Source of the DNA: CAVSUR01 sp963731285
Lineage (GTDB): Bacteria; Actinomycetota; Actinomycetes; Streptosporangiales; Streptosporangiaceae
Direction of reading: 5' to 3'
Length of the DNA stretch: 64,000 bases
NCBI GenBank assembly: GCA_963731285.1
Contig: CAVSUR010000002.1
Location: 186,001 to 250,000, forward strand
Part shown: piece after piece, positions 34,153 to 42,149 of the stretch
Layout: each line of letters opens with the position of its first letter
Position numbering within the stretch: the first letter of the stretch is position 1
Notes under the pieces: model-generated
What the model was told of the DNA's origin: nothing
Database searches by the model: none
What the model saw: the letters and a program-made list of their open reading frames with translations, nothing else
Made by a program: the position numbers and the translations under genes

Positions 34153-35739
34153 ATGACCACCAGCAATCATCTTCCCGGCAGCCAGGAGCGGGACGCAGCG
34201 GACCTGGCCAGGTTCGGCTACCAGCAGGAGCTCAAGCGGTCGCTGGGAACGTTCAGCTCGTTCGCGGTGGCCTTCAGCTACATCTCGCCGTCGACCGGCA
34301 TCTTCACCCTGTTCGCGCTGGGCCTGACCACGCTCGGCGGGGTGTTCATCTGGACCTGGCCGGTGGTCGCGCTCGGGCAGTTCATCATCGCGCTGAACTT
34401 CGCCGAGGTGTCCAGCCACTTCCCGGTGGCCGGCTCGGTCTTCCAGTGGACCAAGTACCTGGCCAGCCGCCGCTACTCCTGGCTCACCGGCTGGATCTAC
34501 CTGTTCGCCGGGATCCTGACCGTCACCGCGGTGGTCGCCACCCTGCCGCTGGCACTCATCCCGGCACTCAACGGCCTGGGCTGGCACGGCCTCGGCACCG
34601 GCGGCGCGCCAACCGTGCTGCACACCCAGCTGGTCGTCGCGCTGATCACGCTGGTGGTGATCACGGTGCTGAACATCTACGGAGTCCGGCTGGTCGCGAT
34701 CATCAACAACACCGGCGTGCTGTTCGAGATCCTCGGCATGTTCGTGTTCGCGCTGATCCTTATGGCCTTCCATAACCACCAGGGCTTCCACGTCGTGACC
34801 AACAGCGCGGGCATCCACGTGGCTCCGAACACGTTCCTGGCCGCGATGTTCATGTCCCTGTTCGTGATCTACGGCTTCGACACCGCCTCCACCCTGGCCG
34901 AGGAGACCCGTGACCCGCGCCGGGCCGCGCCCAAGGCCGTGCTGATGTCCATCGTCGGCGCGTTCATCATCGGCGGCGTGTTCCTCGTCGGCACGCTCGT
35001 CGCGATCCCGAACCTGGGCACCGCGATCAAGAACGGCTACGGCCCGGCGCAGATCATCGAGGCCAACTTCTCCGCGCCGTTCGCCACCATCTACCTGCTG
35101 GTCGTCTCGGCCGCGATCTTCGTGTGCTGCCTGTCCATCATGGCGGCCACCATCCGGCTGTGCTTCGGGATGTCCCGCGACAACCAGCTGCCGTTCGCCG
35201 GGCTGCTGTCAAGGGTGGCACCGAGCCTGCACACGCCGATCTGGTCCTGCGTCGCGGTCGCCGTGCTGGCCGCGATCCCGTTCATCCAGTACTCCGGCGC
35301 GGGCATCATCGCGATCGCCGCGACCGGGATGATCTACCTTTCCTACTTCCTCGGAAACCTGGCGATCGCCAAGGCCCGGCCGCGCGGCTGGCCCAGGGCC
35401 AGCGCGCCGTTCCGGCTCGGCCGCTGGGGCCTGCTGGTCAATGCCCTGGGCCTGCTGTACGGCGGAGCCATGCTGGTGAACTTTGCCTGGCCCCGGGCCG
35501 CGAGCAACCCGGAGCCGAACCAGACCGTCATCGGCGGCGTGCAGAGCCTCGACTTCCACATCGGGTTCCTGAACAAGATCCCGATCCTGTGGACGGTCGT
35601 CGTGGTGATCGCGCTGATCGGCCTCATCTACTACCTGGCCGCCGGGCGGAAAAAGGAGTTCGCGCCGGTGATCACGCCCGCCGCCGACGACGCCCCGCTG
35701 CCGGCCGCGGGCGGTCCGGCCTCGCCGGCCGCAAGCTGA
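34153..35739 (+). CDS. APC-superfamily amino acid/amine permease
   Basis: The 528-residue transporter starts at ATG 34153 after a strong GGGAGGT site. The N-terminal motif GTFSSFAVAFSYISPSTGIFTLF and twelve or so hydrophobic helices mark the amino acid–polyamine–organocation superfamily; the block IYGFDTASTLAEETRDPRRAAPKAVLMS is the family's conserved signature after helix 7. A soluble hydrophilic tail ends the protein. It is divergent from the kinase–dehydrogenase operon and followed by the GntR gene, so it probably imports the substrate of that pathway (choline, ethanolamine, GABA or a methylated amine). Confidence 0.9.
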   Translation: MTTSNHLPGSQERDAADLARFGYQQELKRSLGTFSSFAVAFSYISPSTGIFTLFALGLTTLGGVFIWTWPVVALGQFIIALNFAEVSSHFPVAGSVFQWTKYLASRRYSWLTGWIYLFAGILTVTAVVATLPLALIPALNGLGWHGLGTGGAPTVLHTQLVVALITLVVITVLNIYGVRLVAIINNTGVLFEILGMFVFALILMAFHNHQGFHVVTNSAGIHVAPNTFLAAMFMSLFVIYGFDTASTLAEETRDPRRAAPKAVLMSIVGAFIIGGVFLVGTLVAIPNLGTAIKNGYGPAQIIEANFSAPFATIYLLVVSAAIFVCCLSIMAATIRLCFGMSRDNQLPFAGLLSRVAPSLHTPIWSCVAVAVLAAIPFIQYSGAGIIAIAATGMIYLSYFLGNLAIAKARPRGWPRASAPFRLGRWGLLVNALGLLYGGAMLVNFAWPRAASNPEPNQTVIGGVQSLDFHIGFLNKIPILWTVVVVIALIGLIYYLAAGRKKEFAPVITPAADDAPLPAAGGPASPAAS

Positions 35740-35747
35740 CGCGGCTG

Positions 35748-36548
35748 GTGAACGGGCGATCGCCGTCGGCCGGCTGGCCGCCGCTGCTCGCCCGGCAGCC
35801 GCCGACGATCGTGCGGGGCGCCGGCCCCACCGTGCACGCTCAGATCGAGGACTGGCTGGCCGAGGCCATCGCCGCGCAGCGGCTGCGCTCCGGGGACCGG
35901 CTGCCCACCGAGCACGAGCTGGCCGCCTGGCTCGGGGTCAGCCGGATGACGCTGCGGCACGCCCTGGGCGAGCTGGCCCAGCGCGGCCTGGTCACCCGGG
36001 CGGTAGGCCGCAACGGCGGCACCTTCGTGGCCGAGCCCAAGCTCGAGCAGGATCTCACCACGCTAGCGGGCTTCTCCGAGCAGCTGCGCAGGCACGGGAT
36101 GGTGGCCGGCGCACGGGTGCTCGGTGCGGTGCAGCGGCCGGCCGGGCCGTCGGCCGCGGCGGCGCTGGCGGTCGGCGCGGGCGACCCGGTGCTCGAAGTG
36201 CGCCGGGTCCGGCTTGCCGACGGCAGGCCGATGGTGCTCGAGCGTTCGGTGTTCCCGGCGGCGCTATTCCCCGGCATGCTCGGATGCCGCCTCGACGGCT
36301 CGCTGTACGAACTGCTGGAAGAGCGCTACGGCCAGCGGCCGCACCGGGCCAGGGAGAGCCTGGAGCCGGTGCTCGCCGGGGTGCGCGAGGCCGAGGCGCT
36401 GGCAGTTGAGGAGGGCGCGCCGCTAATGCTGGTGGAGCGCACGGCCTACTCGGCAGGCGGCCTGCCGCTGGAGTTCGCCCGCGACCTGTTCCGCGGTGAC
36501 CGGACCCGGCTGGTCGTCTGGACCTCCGGGCTGCCCGGGGACCTGTAG
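35748..36548 (+). CDS. GntR-family (HutC subfamily) transcriptional regulator
   Basis: Starting at GTG 35748, nine bases after the permease stop, it encodes 266 residues. The N-terminal winged helix reads VHAQIEDWLAEAIAAQRLRSGDRLPTEHELAAWLGVSRMTLRHALGELAQRGLVTRAVGRNGGTFV. The C-terminal UTRA ligand domain contains DPVLEVRRVRLADGRPMVLERSVFP and LYELLEERYG. UTRA is the effector domain of the HutC subfamily. It probably controls the permease and the divergent operon through the GTCTAGAC site. Confidence 0.93.
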   Translation: MNGRSPSAGWPPLLARQPPTIVRGAGPTVHAQIEDWLAEAIAAQRLRSGDRLPTEHELAAWLGVSRMTLRHALGELAQRGLVTRAVGRNGGTFVAEPKLEQDLTTLAGFSEQLRRHGMVAGARVLGAVQRPAGPSAAAALAVGAGDPVLEVRRVRLADGRPMVLERSVFPAALFPGMLGCRLDGSLYELLEERYGQRPHRARESLEPVLAGVREAEALAVEEGAPLMLVERTAYSAGGLPLEFARDLFRGDRTRLVVWTSGLPGDL

Positions 36549-36720
36549 CCCCGCCCCGCCCCGGCTCCCGCCCTCGCCGCCACCGGCCCGGCCTCGCCGA
36601 GGGCTTCCTCCCCTGCGCCGGCCGCGCGAGTCCCGCGGCCCGGCGGCACCGGCTGGGCGGCCCGGCCCCGCGGGGACAGCCCGGCGCGCGGGCGGCCTGC
36701 GGCGGCGGGATAATGGAGTC

Positions 36721-37635
36721 GTGGCACTGGAAGCGGGATTCAGCGCGGGGCAGGCCGCGGACGAGATCAGGCAGCGGGTCGGCTCGGCGATCTTCGAGCG
36801 GGTAGCGGGGCCAGAGGGACCCGCGCGCCGCGCGGCAATCCACGACTCGCCCGGCGAGCGCTGGTTCGCCGAGGACCGGCCGATCCGCCGGGTGCACGGC
36901 GACTCGGCGATGTTCGCCGGGGGCATCCGGGCGCTGCTGCTGCAGTCGCTGCACCCGCTCGCCATGGCCGCCGTGGCCGGCCACTCCGGCTTCCGCGGCG
37001 ACCCGTGGGGCCGACTGCAGCGCACCAGCTACTTTCTCGCGGTCACCACCTTCGGCCCGGCGGCCCGGGCGCAGGCCACGATCGGCCGGGTCCGGGCGAT
37101 CCACCGGAAGGTCACCGGCTTCGCGCCGGACGGCAGGCCGTACGCCGCCTCCGATCCGCACCTGCTGACCTGGGTGCATATCGCCGAGGCGGACAGTTTC
37201 CTGCGCGCGCATTCCCGGTTCGGCGCCGAGCCGCTGGATCAGGACGGCCGCGACGGGTACGTCGCGGACATGGCCAGGATCGCCATCGCGCTCGGCGTGC
37301 CCGACCCGCCGCGGACCGAGGCCGAGCTCACCGACCGGATCAGCCAGTACCGCCCGGAGCTGCGCGGCACCGCGCAGTCCCGGGCGGCGGCCCGGTTTTT
37401 GCTGCTCAATCCGCCGTTGCCGGCGGCGGCGCGGGCGCCCTACGGGGTGCTTGCCGCGGCCGCGACATCCCTGCTGCCGCGCTGGGCACGGCGCCCGCTG
37501 CTGCTCCCGAGCCTGCCGGTGACCGAGACCGTGCTGGTGCGCCCGGCCGGAGATGTCATGGTCAGGGCCATCCGCTGGGTCACCAGCGGCCCGTCGGGCC
37601 CGGCCGCGGCGGCCGGGCCCGCCCGCGCCAGCTAG
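36721..37635 (+). CDS. DUF2236 (MpaB-like oxygenase family) protein
   Basis: The start GTG 36721 has GGAG four bases upstream. The 304-residue protein contains the DUF2236 core RRVHGDSAMFAGGIRALLLQSLHPLAMAAVAGHSGFRGDPWGRLQRT (shown here across residues ~58–102), IHRKVTGFAPDGRPYAASDP and LLTWVHIAEADSFL. Members include latex-clearing and mpaB-type heme oxygenases, with the conserved H, R and D residues in these blocks. The substrate here is unknown. Monocistronic by position. Confidence 0.85.
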   Translation: MALEAGFSAGQAADEIRQRVGSAIFERVAGPEGPARRAAIHDSPGERWFAEDRPIRRVHGDSAMFAGGIRALLLQSLHPLAMAAVAGHSGFRGDPWGRLQRTSYFLAVTTFGPAARAQATIGRVRAIHRKVTGFAPDGRPYAASDPHLLTWVHIAEADSFLRAHSRFGAEPLDQDGRDGYVADMARIAIALGVPDPPRTEAELTDRISQYRPELRGTAQSRAAARFLLLNPPLPAAARAPYGVLAAAATSLLPRWARRPLLLPSLPVTETVLVRPAGDVMVRAIRWVTSGPSGPAAAAGPARAS

Positions 37636-37823
37636 CCGCCCGGCCCGCGCCGCCGGCCTCCGGCCGTGCCCGGGAGCGGCGGAACAGGGGCGCCTGGCAG
37701 ACTGTCATGGAGTCGGCGGGACCGACGGGCTCCAGGCGGCTGGTCCCGGCTGGCCCCTACTGGACGCGGCAAAGTCCGTGGCGCCTGAGCGCCATCGGCC
37801 GAGATGCGAAGGCGGCTACCGCG

Positions 37824-38324
37824 ATGGCCGGTGAAGAAACCGAGCGAGCCCTTGTCGTCGTGGGAGTTGACGGCTCGGCCGAGTCAGTTGCGGCGCTGCG
37901 CTGGGCGAAGCGCAACGCGGCGGTGACCGGGGCACAGGTACGGGCGATCCTGTGCTGGCACTACCCGAGCGCGGTGGGGCCGGCGCCGGTCGGCGTCGCG
38001 CCCGAGGCGGTGACCGGCCAGGTGCGCCACCAGATGGAGCAGGCGCTGGCGGCGGCCGTGGCCGAGGTCTACCCGGACCAGGGGGCGGCCGCCGCGGTGC
38101 AGACCAAGATCAGTTACGGTCATCCGGCCCAGGCGCTGATCGACGAGTCCGAGAAAGCGGATCTGCTGGTGGTGGGCCGCCACGGTCACGGCGCGTTCAC
38201 TCAGCTGTTCGTCGGCTCGGTCAGCATGCACTGCGTAAGCCACGCGACCTGCCCGGTAGTGGTGATCCGCAGCGCCTGGCCAGCCTCACCGGACCCCGGG
38301 CGGACGATCAGCGCCGGCGGATGA
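37824..38324 (+). CDS. Universal stress protein (UspA family)
   Basis: The 166-residue protein has the Usp ATP-binding pattern: VVVGVDGSAESVAALRWA at the N-terminus and LLVVGRHGHGAFTQLFVGSVS followed by CPVVVIRS. ATG 37824 is preceded by GAAGG; an in-frame ATG at 37707 would add 39 residues without a Usp match. It is likely an ATP-binding stress or dormancy protein. Just past the end, about 38309–38350, a GGCGGATGATCAGGGCC unit is duplicated. Confidence 0.88.
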   Translation: MAGEETERALVVVGVDGSAESVAALRWAKRNAAVTGAQVRAILCWHYPSAVGPAPVGVAPEAVTGQVRHQMEQALAAAVAEVYPDQGAAAAVQTKISYGHPAQALIDESEKADLLVVGRHGHGAFTQLFVGSVSMHCVSHATCPVVVIRSAWPASPDPGRTISAGG

Positions 38325-38356
38325 TCAGGGCCGGCGGATGATCAGGGCCGGATTAC

Positions 38357-38743
38357 TCAGGGCCGGGAATCCGGCCGCAGCATGCTGCGGTACACGGCGA
38401 TGAGCGCCGCCTTCTGCGAGTCGTCCAGCCGGGAGTCGGACTCGATCGCGTCCTGCACCGTAGAGTGCCGGGACGTGCTGCCGCCGCTGCCGTCGCCGCC
38501 GGCTTTGCCGTCAAACAGCCCCGCCTGGGTCAGCAGCCGCTCGGCCGACACGTTGAGTGCGCTGGAGATGAGCTTGAGCACCCGGACTGACGGCTGGTGC
38601 ATGCCCCGCTCGAGCTGGCTCAGGTAGGGGTTGGAGAGACTGGTCAGCTCGGCCATCTGGCGGAGCGAGAGATTGGCGAGCTTGCGCTGGCTGTGGATGA
38701 ACTCGCCGAGGGCTTCCATCTGCTGATCCCATTGTTCGGTCAC
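38357..38743 (-). CDS. XRE-family helix-turn-helix regulator
   Basis: GTG 38743 (VTEQWDQQMEALGEFIHSQR) has GGTGGGGGA upstream and is preferred over ATG 38767, which lacks a ribosome site. Residues ~12–70 form an XRE HTH: LANLSLRQMAELTSLSNPYLSQLERG, then QPSVRVLKLISSALNVSAERLL. The C-terminal 50 residues are Gly/Ser-rich and then helical (LDDSQKAALIAVYRSML). A perfect 42-bp palindrome lies 70 bp upstream of the start and could be its operator. Similar short XRE proteins are common in actinomycetes; the target genes are unknown. Confidence 0.88.
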   Translation of the reverse strand: MTEQWDQQMEALGEFIHSQRKLANLSLRQMAELTSLSNPYLSQLERGMHQPSVRVLKLISSALNVSAERLLTQAGLFDGKAGGDGSGGSTSRHSTVQDAIESDSRLDDSQKAALIAVYRSMLRPDSRP

Positions 38744-38812
38744 GCAATCCCCCACCGGCCGGGCCATCGGGCGAGCGGCGGCACTCCGCAGTGTTGCCAG
38801 TGCCGCCCCGCA

Positions 38813-38854
38813 GCGCTGTCTTTGTGCTTACTATAGTAAGCACAAAGACAGCGC
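38813..38854. promoter_or_regulatory. Perfect 42-bp palindrome (21-bp arms, no spacer)
   Basis: The arms 38813–38833 and 38834–38854 are exact reverse complements. The centre reads TGCTTACTATAGTAAGCA, with an A/T-rich core flanked by TTTG/CAAA and GCGCTGTC/GACAGCGC. It sits 70–111 bp upstream of the XRE gene (minus) and about 280 bp upstream of the DUF397 gene (plus). It is too long and symmetric to be chance; a dimer/tetramer operator is the most natural reading. Confidence 0.85.
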
Positions 38855-39134
38855 CTCGCCGGCCTATCCGCCCTGAGCCCGGAGCAGCTCGATTACGGGT
38901 CGCTCGTCCCTGCTCGCACAGAGTGTGCGTATTACGCCTCCGGCGAATCACGAAACGGCTACCATCGTTGCTGATAGATATGCATATGCAAGTGCTGCTG
39001 CACATGCATATTCTGGTCTGCTGCGCCGGACCTGGGGAGCAGCCGGGGCGGACCTGATCACACACGCGCCCAGCCGTGATGGGCGCGGGAAACGGATCCA
39101 GGTGAACTCTCCTCGCAATGGCATCCAGGCCACC

Positions 39135-39339
39135 ATGCTCAGCGGCGCGGTCTGGCAGAAGAGCCGTCACAGCAATCCCAGCGGCAACTGCGTCGAGCTG
39201 GCGCCGCTGCCTGACGGCAGCGTCGCGATCCGCAACTCGCGGCACCCGGCCGGGCCTGGCGCTGGTCTACACCCGGGCCGAAATCGCCGCCTTCCTGCAA
39301 GGGGCCAGGGACGGCGAATTCGACGGCCTGTCAGGCTGA
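39135..39339 (+). CDS. DUF397 protein, one frameshift
   Basis: From ATG 39135 the frame reads MLSGAVWQKSRHSNPSGNCVELAPLPDGSVAIRNSRHPAG; the remainder GLALVYTRAEIAAFLQGARDGEFDGLSG is in another frame ending at 39339. The break is near 39245–39255 in GGCCGGGCCTGG and looks like one extra base. The combined 67 residues match a complete DUF397 domain. DUF397 genes are small partners of XRE/DUF5753 regulators in actinomycetes, and the partner starts 12 bp downstream. GTG 39102 is an alternative start. Confidence 0.8.
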
Positions 39340-39351
39340 CCGGTCTCCCGG

Positions 39352-40254
39352 ATGGCAGCGCAGGACAGGGCCAGTCCCGGCCGCCGCGGCGTAATCGCGC
39401 CGCCCGGCAGCGGCGGCCCGACCGTGCTGCGCATCTTACTCGGCGCCCGGCTGCGCCGCCTGCGCGAGCAGCAGCGCATCACCCGGGAGGACGCGGGCCG
39501 GGTGATCCGCGCGTCCGGGTCGAAGATGAGCAGGCTGGAGACCGGCCGCGTCGGCTTCAAGGACCGGGACGTGACCGACCTGCTCACCTTCTACGGGCTC
39601 ACCGACGAGGGAGAGCGCGGCAGCATGCGCGCGCTGGCGCGCGGCACTAACGCGCAGGGCTGGTGGCATGAGTACGCCGACGTGCTGCCGTCCTGGTTCG
39701 AGGCCTACATCGCGTTCGAGGAGGCCGCCACCAGCATCCGTGCCTACGAGGTGCAGTTCGTGCCCGGCCTGCTGCAGACCGAGGACTACGCCCGCGCGGT
39801 CACGCGGCTCGGCCACCCGAACGCGTCCGCCGACGAGATCGCCCGCCGCGTGCGGCTGCGGCTGGCCCGGCAGGCGCTCATCAGCCGGGCCCATCCGCCG
39901 CATGTCTGGGCAGTGCTGGACGAGGCGGCGCTGCGCCGTCCGGTCGGGCGGCCAGGGGTGATGCGGGGGCAGCTCAAGCACCTGCTGAGCATCGCCGACC
40001 GGCAGAACGTGACCATCCAGATTGTGCCGTTCCAGTACGGCGGCCACGCCGCGGCCGGAGGCCCGTTCAGCATCCTGCGCTTCACCGAGCCGGATCTGCG
40101 GGACATGGTGTACCTCGAGCAGCTCACCACCGCGCTCTACCTGGACAAGCCCGAGACCGTCGAGCACTACCTGGCGGTGATGGAACGGCTGTGCCTGGAG
40201 GCCGAGCCCGCCTTCGGCACCGCCAAGGTCATCAATGCGATCCTGCGGGAATAG
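39352..40254 (+). CDS. XRE regulator with DUF5753 C-terminal domain
   Basis: The 300-residue protein has an N-terminal HTH (LLGARLRRLREQQRITREDAGRVIRASGSKMSRLETGRVGFKDRDVTDLLTFYGL, residues ~27–82) and the DUF5753 domain (VQFVPGLLQTEDYARAV, ARQALISR, VWAVLDEAALRRPVG, ADRQNVTIQIVPFQYGGHAA, MVYLEQLT). Together with the preceding DUF397 gene it forms the classic actinomycete regulator pair linked to development and antibiotic control (WhiJ-like systems). It may instead act like an antitoxin-type module. Confidence 0.92.
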   Translation: MAAQDRASPGRRGVIAPPGSGGPTVLRILLGARLRRLREQQRITREDAGRVIRASGSKMSRLETGRVGFKDRDVTDLLTFYGLTDEGERGSMRALARGTNAQGWWHEYADVLPSWFEAYIAFEEAATSIRAYEVQFVPGLLQTEDYARAVTRLGHPNASADEIARRVRLRLARQALISRAHPPHVWAVLDEAALRRPVGRPGVMRGQLKHLLSIADRQNVTIQIVPFQYGGHAAAGGPFSILRFTEPDLRDMVYLEQLTTALYLDKPETVEHYLAVMERLCLEAEPAFGTAKVINAILRE

Positions 40255-40267
40255 CCGTCTGCGAGGG

Positions 40268-41263
40268 CTAACCCAGCACCGCGGCGCCGGTGAAGCGGTC
40301 GGCGGCCAGGTCGGCCAGGGCCCGGTCGGCCTGGTCGAACGGGTACGGCTGCACCTCGACCCGCAGCTTCAGCCGCTCGGCCAGCCGGAGGAACTCCAGC
40401 GCGTCACCCCGCGTGTTGGCCGTGACGCTGCGCAGCTGGCGCTCGTTGAACAGGTGCGCCTGGTAGTCCAGCGGCGGGATCTGGCTCAGGTAGATGCCGG
40501 CCACGGCCAGCGTCCCGCCTCGGTCCAGTGCCGACAGTGCGGGCAGCACCAGCTCTCCGGCCGGGGCGAACAGGATCGCCGAGTCCAGCGGCTCGGGCGC
40601 CGGGTCGAAGGAATCCTGCGCCGAGGCGGCGCCCAGGTCCAGGGCCAGCTCCCTGGCCGCCGCGCCCCGGCTGAATACGTGCACGGCCGCGCCCTGCGCG
40701 ACCGCGATCTGCGCGGTCAGGTGCGCCGAGCCGCCGAAGCCCCAGATGCCCAGCGTGCCGCCGGGCGGCAGGTCCGCGCGCAACAGCGCCCGGTAGCCGA
40801 TGAGGCCCGCGCACAGCAGCGGGGCGGCCTGCTGGTCGGGCAGCCCGGCCGGCAGCGGGTGCACATAGGCCTCGGCCGCGACCAGGTACTCGGCGTAGCC
40901 GCCGTGGATATCCCAGCCGGTGTAGGTGGAAGCCGGGCACAGGTTCTCCCGGCCGCGCCGGCAGTACCGGCAGGATCCGTCGGTGGACGCCAGCCAGGCC
41001 ACCCCGACCCGGTCGCCCGCGGCGAACCGGGCGGTGCCGGGCCCGGCCGCGGCGACCTCGCCGACGACCTCGTGACCGGGGGTGATGCCGGGATGCCTCG
41101 GCGGCAGGTCACCCTCGGCCAGGTGCAGGTCGGTGCGGCACACACCACAGCAGATCACCCTGATCAGCAGCTCACCCGGCCCGGGCTCGGGCTCGTCACG
41201 CTCGATCAGGCGCAGCGGGCGGGAATCGATCGGGCCCGGATTGTCGACGACCCATGCCCTCAT
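40268..41263 (-). CDS. Zinc-dependent alcohol dehydrogenase (MDR superfamily)
   Basis: The 331-residue protein has catalytic zinc ligands in VICCGVCRTDLHLAEG and TPGHEVVGEV, and a Rossmann segment LGIWGFGGSAHLTAQIAVAQGA. The structural-zinc loop reads STDGSCRYCRRGRENLC: three of the usual four cysteines remain and the first is replaced by Asp or Ser. The layout matches AdhA-like NAD(P)-dependent dehydrogenases for broad alcohols or aldehydes. ATG 41263. It stands alone between regulators and alkB. Confidence 0.9.
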   Translation of the reverse strand: MRAWVVDNPGPIDSRPLRLIERDEPEPGPGELLIRVICCGVCRTDLHLAEGDLPPRHPGITPGHEVVGEVAAAGPGTARFAAGDRVGVAWLASTDGSCRYCRRGRENLCPASTYTGWDIHGGYAEYLVAAEAYVHPLPAGLPDQQAAPLLCAGLIGYRALLRADLPPGGTLGIWGFGGSAHLTAQIAVAQGAAVHVFSRGAAARELALDLGAASAQDSFDPAPEPLDSAILFAPAGELVLPALSALDRGGTLAVAGIYLSQIPPLDYQAHLFNERQLRSVTANTRGDALEFLRLAERLKLRVEVQPYPFDQADRALADLAADRFTGAAVLG

Positions 41264-41374
41264 GCGATCAGGTTATCGGGGCGGCATCGCGTCTCGCCGT
41301 GCGCTGCGCTCATGGCGCGGCACTGCGGGCGGCGGCTGCGGCCGAGGGCTTCGCCGCCGTGCCCGCCTGGCCGG

Positions 41375-42001
41375 TCAGCGCACGCCGCGCGGGCGGAACT
41401 GGACGCTGATCCGCGGGCCTGCGGCGCGGGCCTTGGGCACCGCGTGCTCCCAGGTGCGCTGGCAGCTGCCGCCCATGACCAGCAGGTCACCGTGGCCGAG
41501 ATCGAAGCGCAGCGCCGGGCCGCCGCCGCGCGGGCGCAGCCGCAGGGCGCGCGGGGTGCCGAGCGAGACGATCGCGACCATCGTGTCGGCGGTGGCACCC
41601 CGGCCGATCGTGTCGCCGTGCCAGCTGACGCTGTCCCGCCCGTCCCGGTACAGGCACATCCCGGCGGTGACGAACGGCTCCCCCAGCTCGGCCGCGTACC
41701 AGTTGGTCAGCACCTGCCGGGCCTGGTCCAGGACGGCGTCGGGCAGCGGCTCGCCCGGCCCGTAGAAGCACAGCAGCCGCGGCACGTCCACCACCCGGTC
41801 ATACATCGGCCGTCGCTCTGCCCGCCACGGCACCGCCGGGAGCAGGCGCCCGAACAGCTCGTCGGCCCCGGCGACCCAGCCGGCCCGGAAATCGACCCAC
41901 GCGCCGCAGCTGAGCTGCCTGCGCTGCAGTGACGGCCCGAGCGGCCGCAGCCAGGATCCCCCGCCGCCGGCCAGCAGTGATTCCTGGAAGGCTAGTGTCA
42001 T
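41375..42001 (-). CDS. alkB: AlkB-like 2-oxoglutarate/Fe(II) dioxygenase
   Basis: The 208-residue protein from ATG 42001 (MTLAFQESLL) has the iron-binding HxD…H triad: SVSWHGDTIGRG and TWEHAVPKAR, and the 2-oxoglutarate arginine pair in GPRISVQFRPR. The FYGPGEPLPDAV and NWYAAELGEPF blocks are typical of the DNA-repair branch that removes alkyl groups from DNA bases. A GTG at 42019 would add six residues. Single gene. Confidence 0.9.
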   Translation of the reverse strand: MTLAFQESLLAGGGGSWLRPLGPSLQRRQLSCGAWVDFRAGWVAGADELFGRLLPAVPWRAERRPMYDRVVDVPRLLCFYGPGEPLPDAVLDQARQVLTNWYAAELGEPFVTAGMCLYRDGRDSVSWHGDTIGRGATADTMVAIVSLGTPRALRLRPRGGGPALRFDLGHGDLLVMGGSCQRTWEHAVPKARAAGPRISVQFRPRGVR

Positions 42002-42149
42002 GAAGCCAGCATAAGCCACTATTCAAATCTTTGTTCGAGTGAATTCCGCGGCGTGACAGTGCCCATCCTGGCCGGCCAGGCCCGCGCCGGGGGCGCAACC
42101 TCGGTGCCCGCGGGTATGCATCGGCAGCGGCCGGGGTACGGCGAACCCG

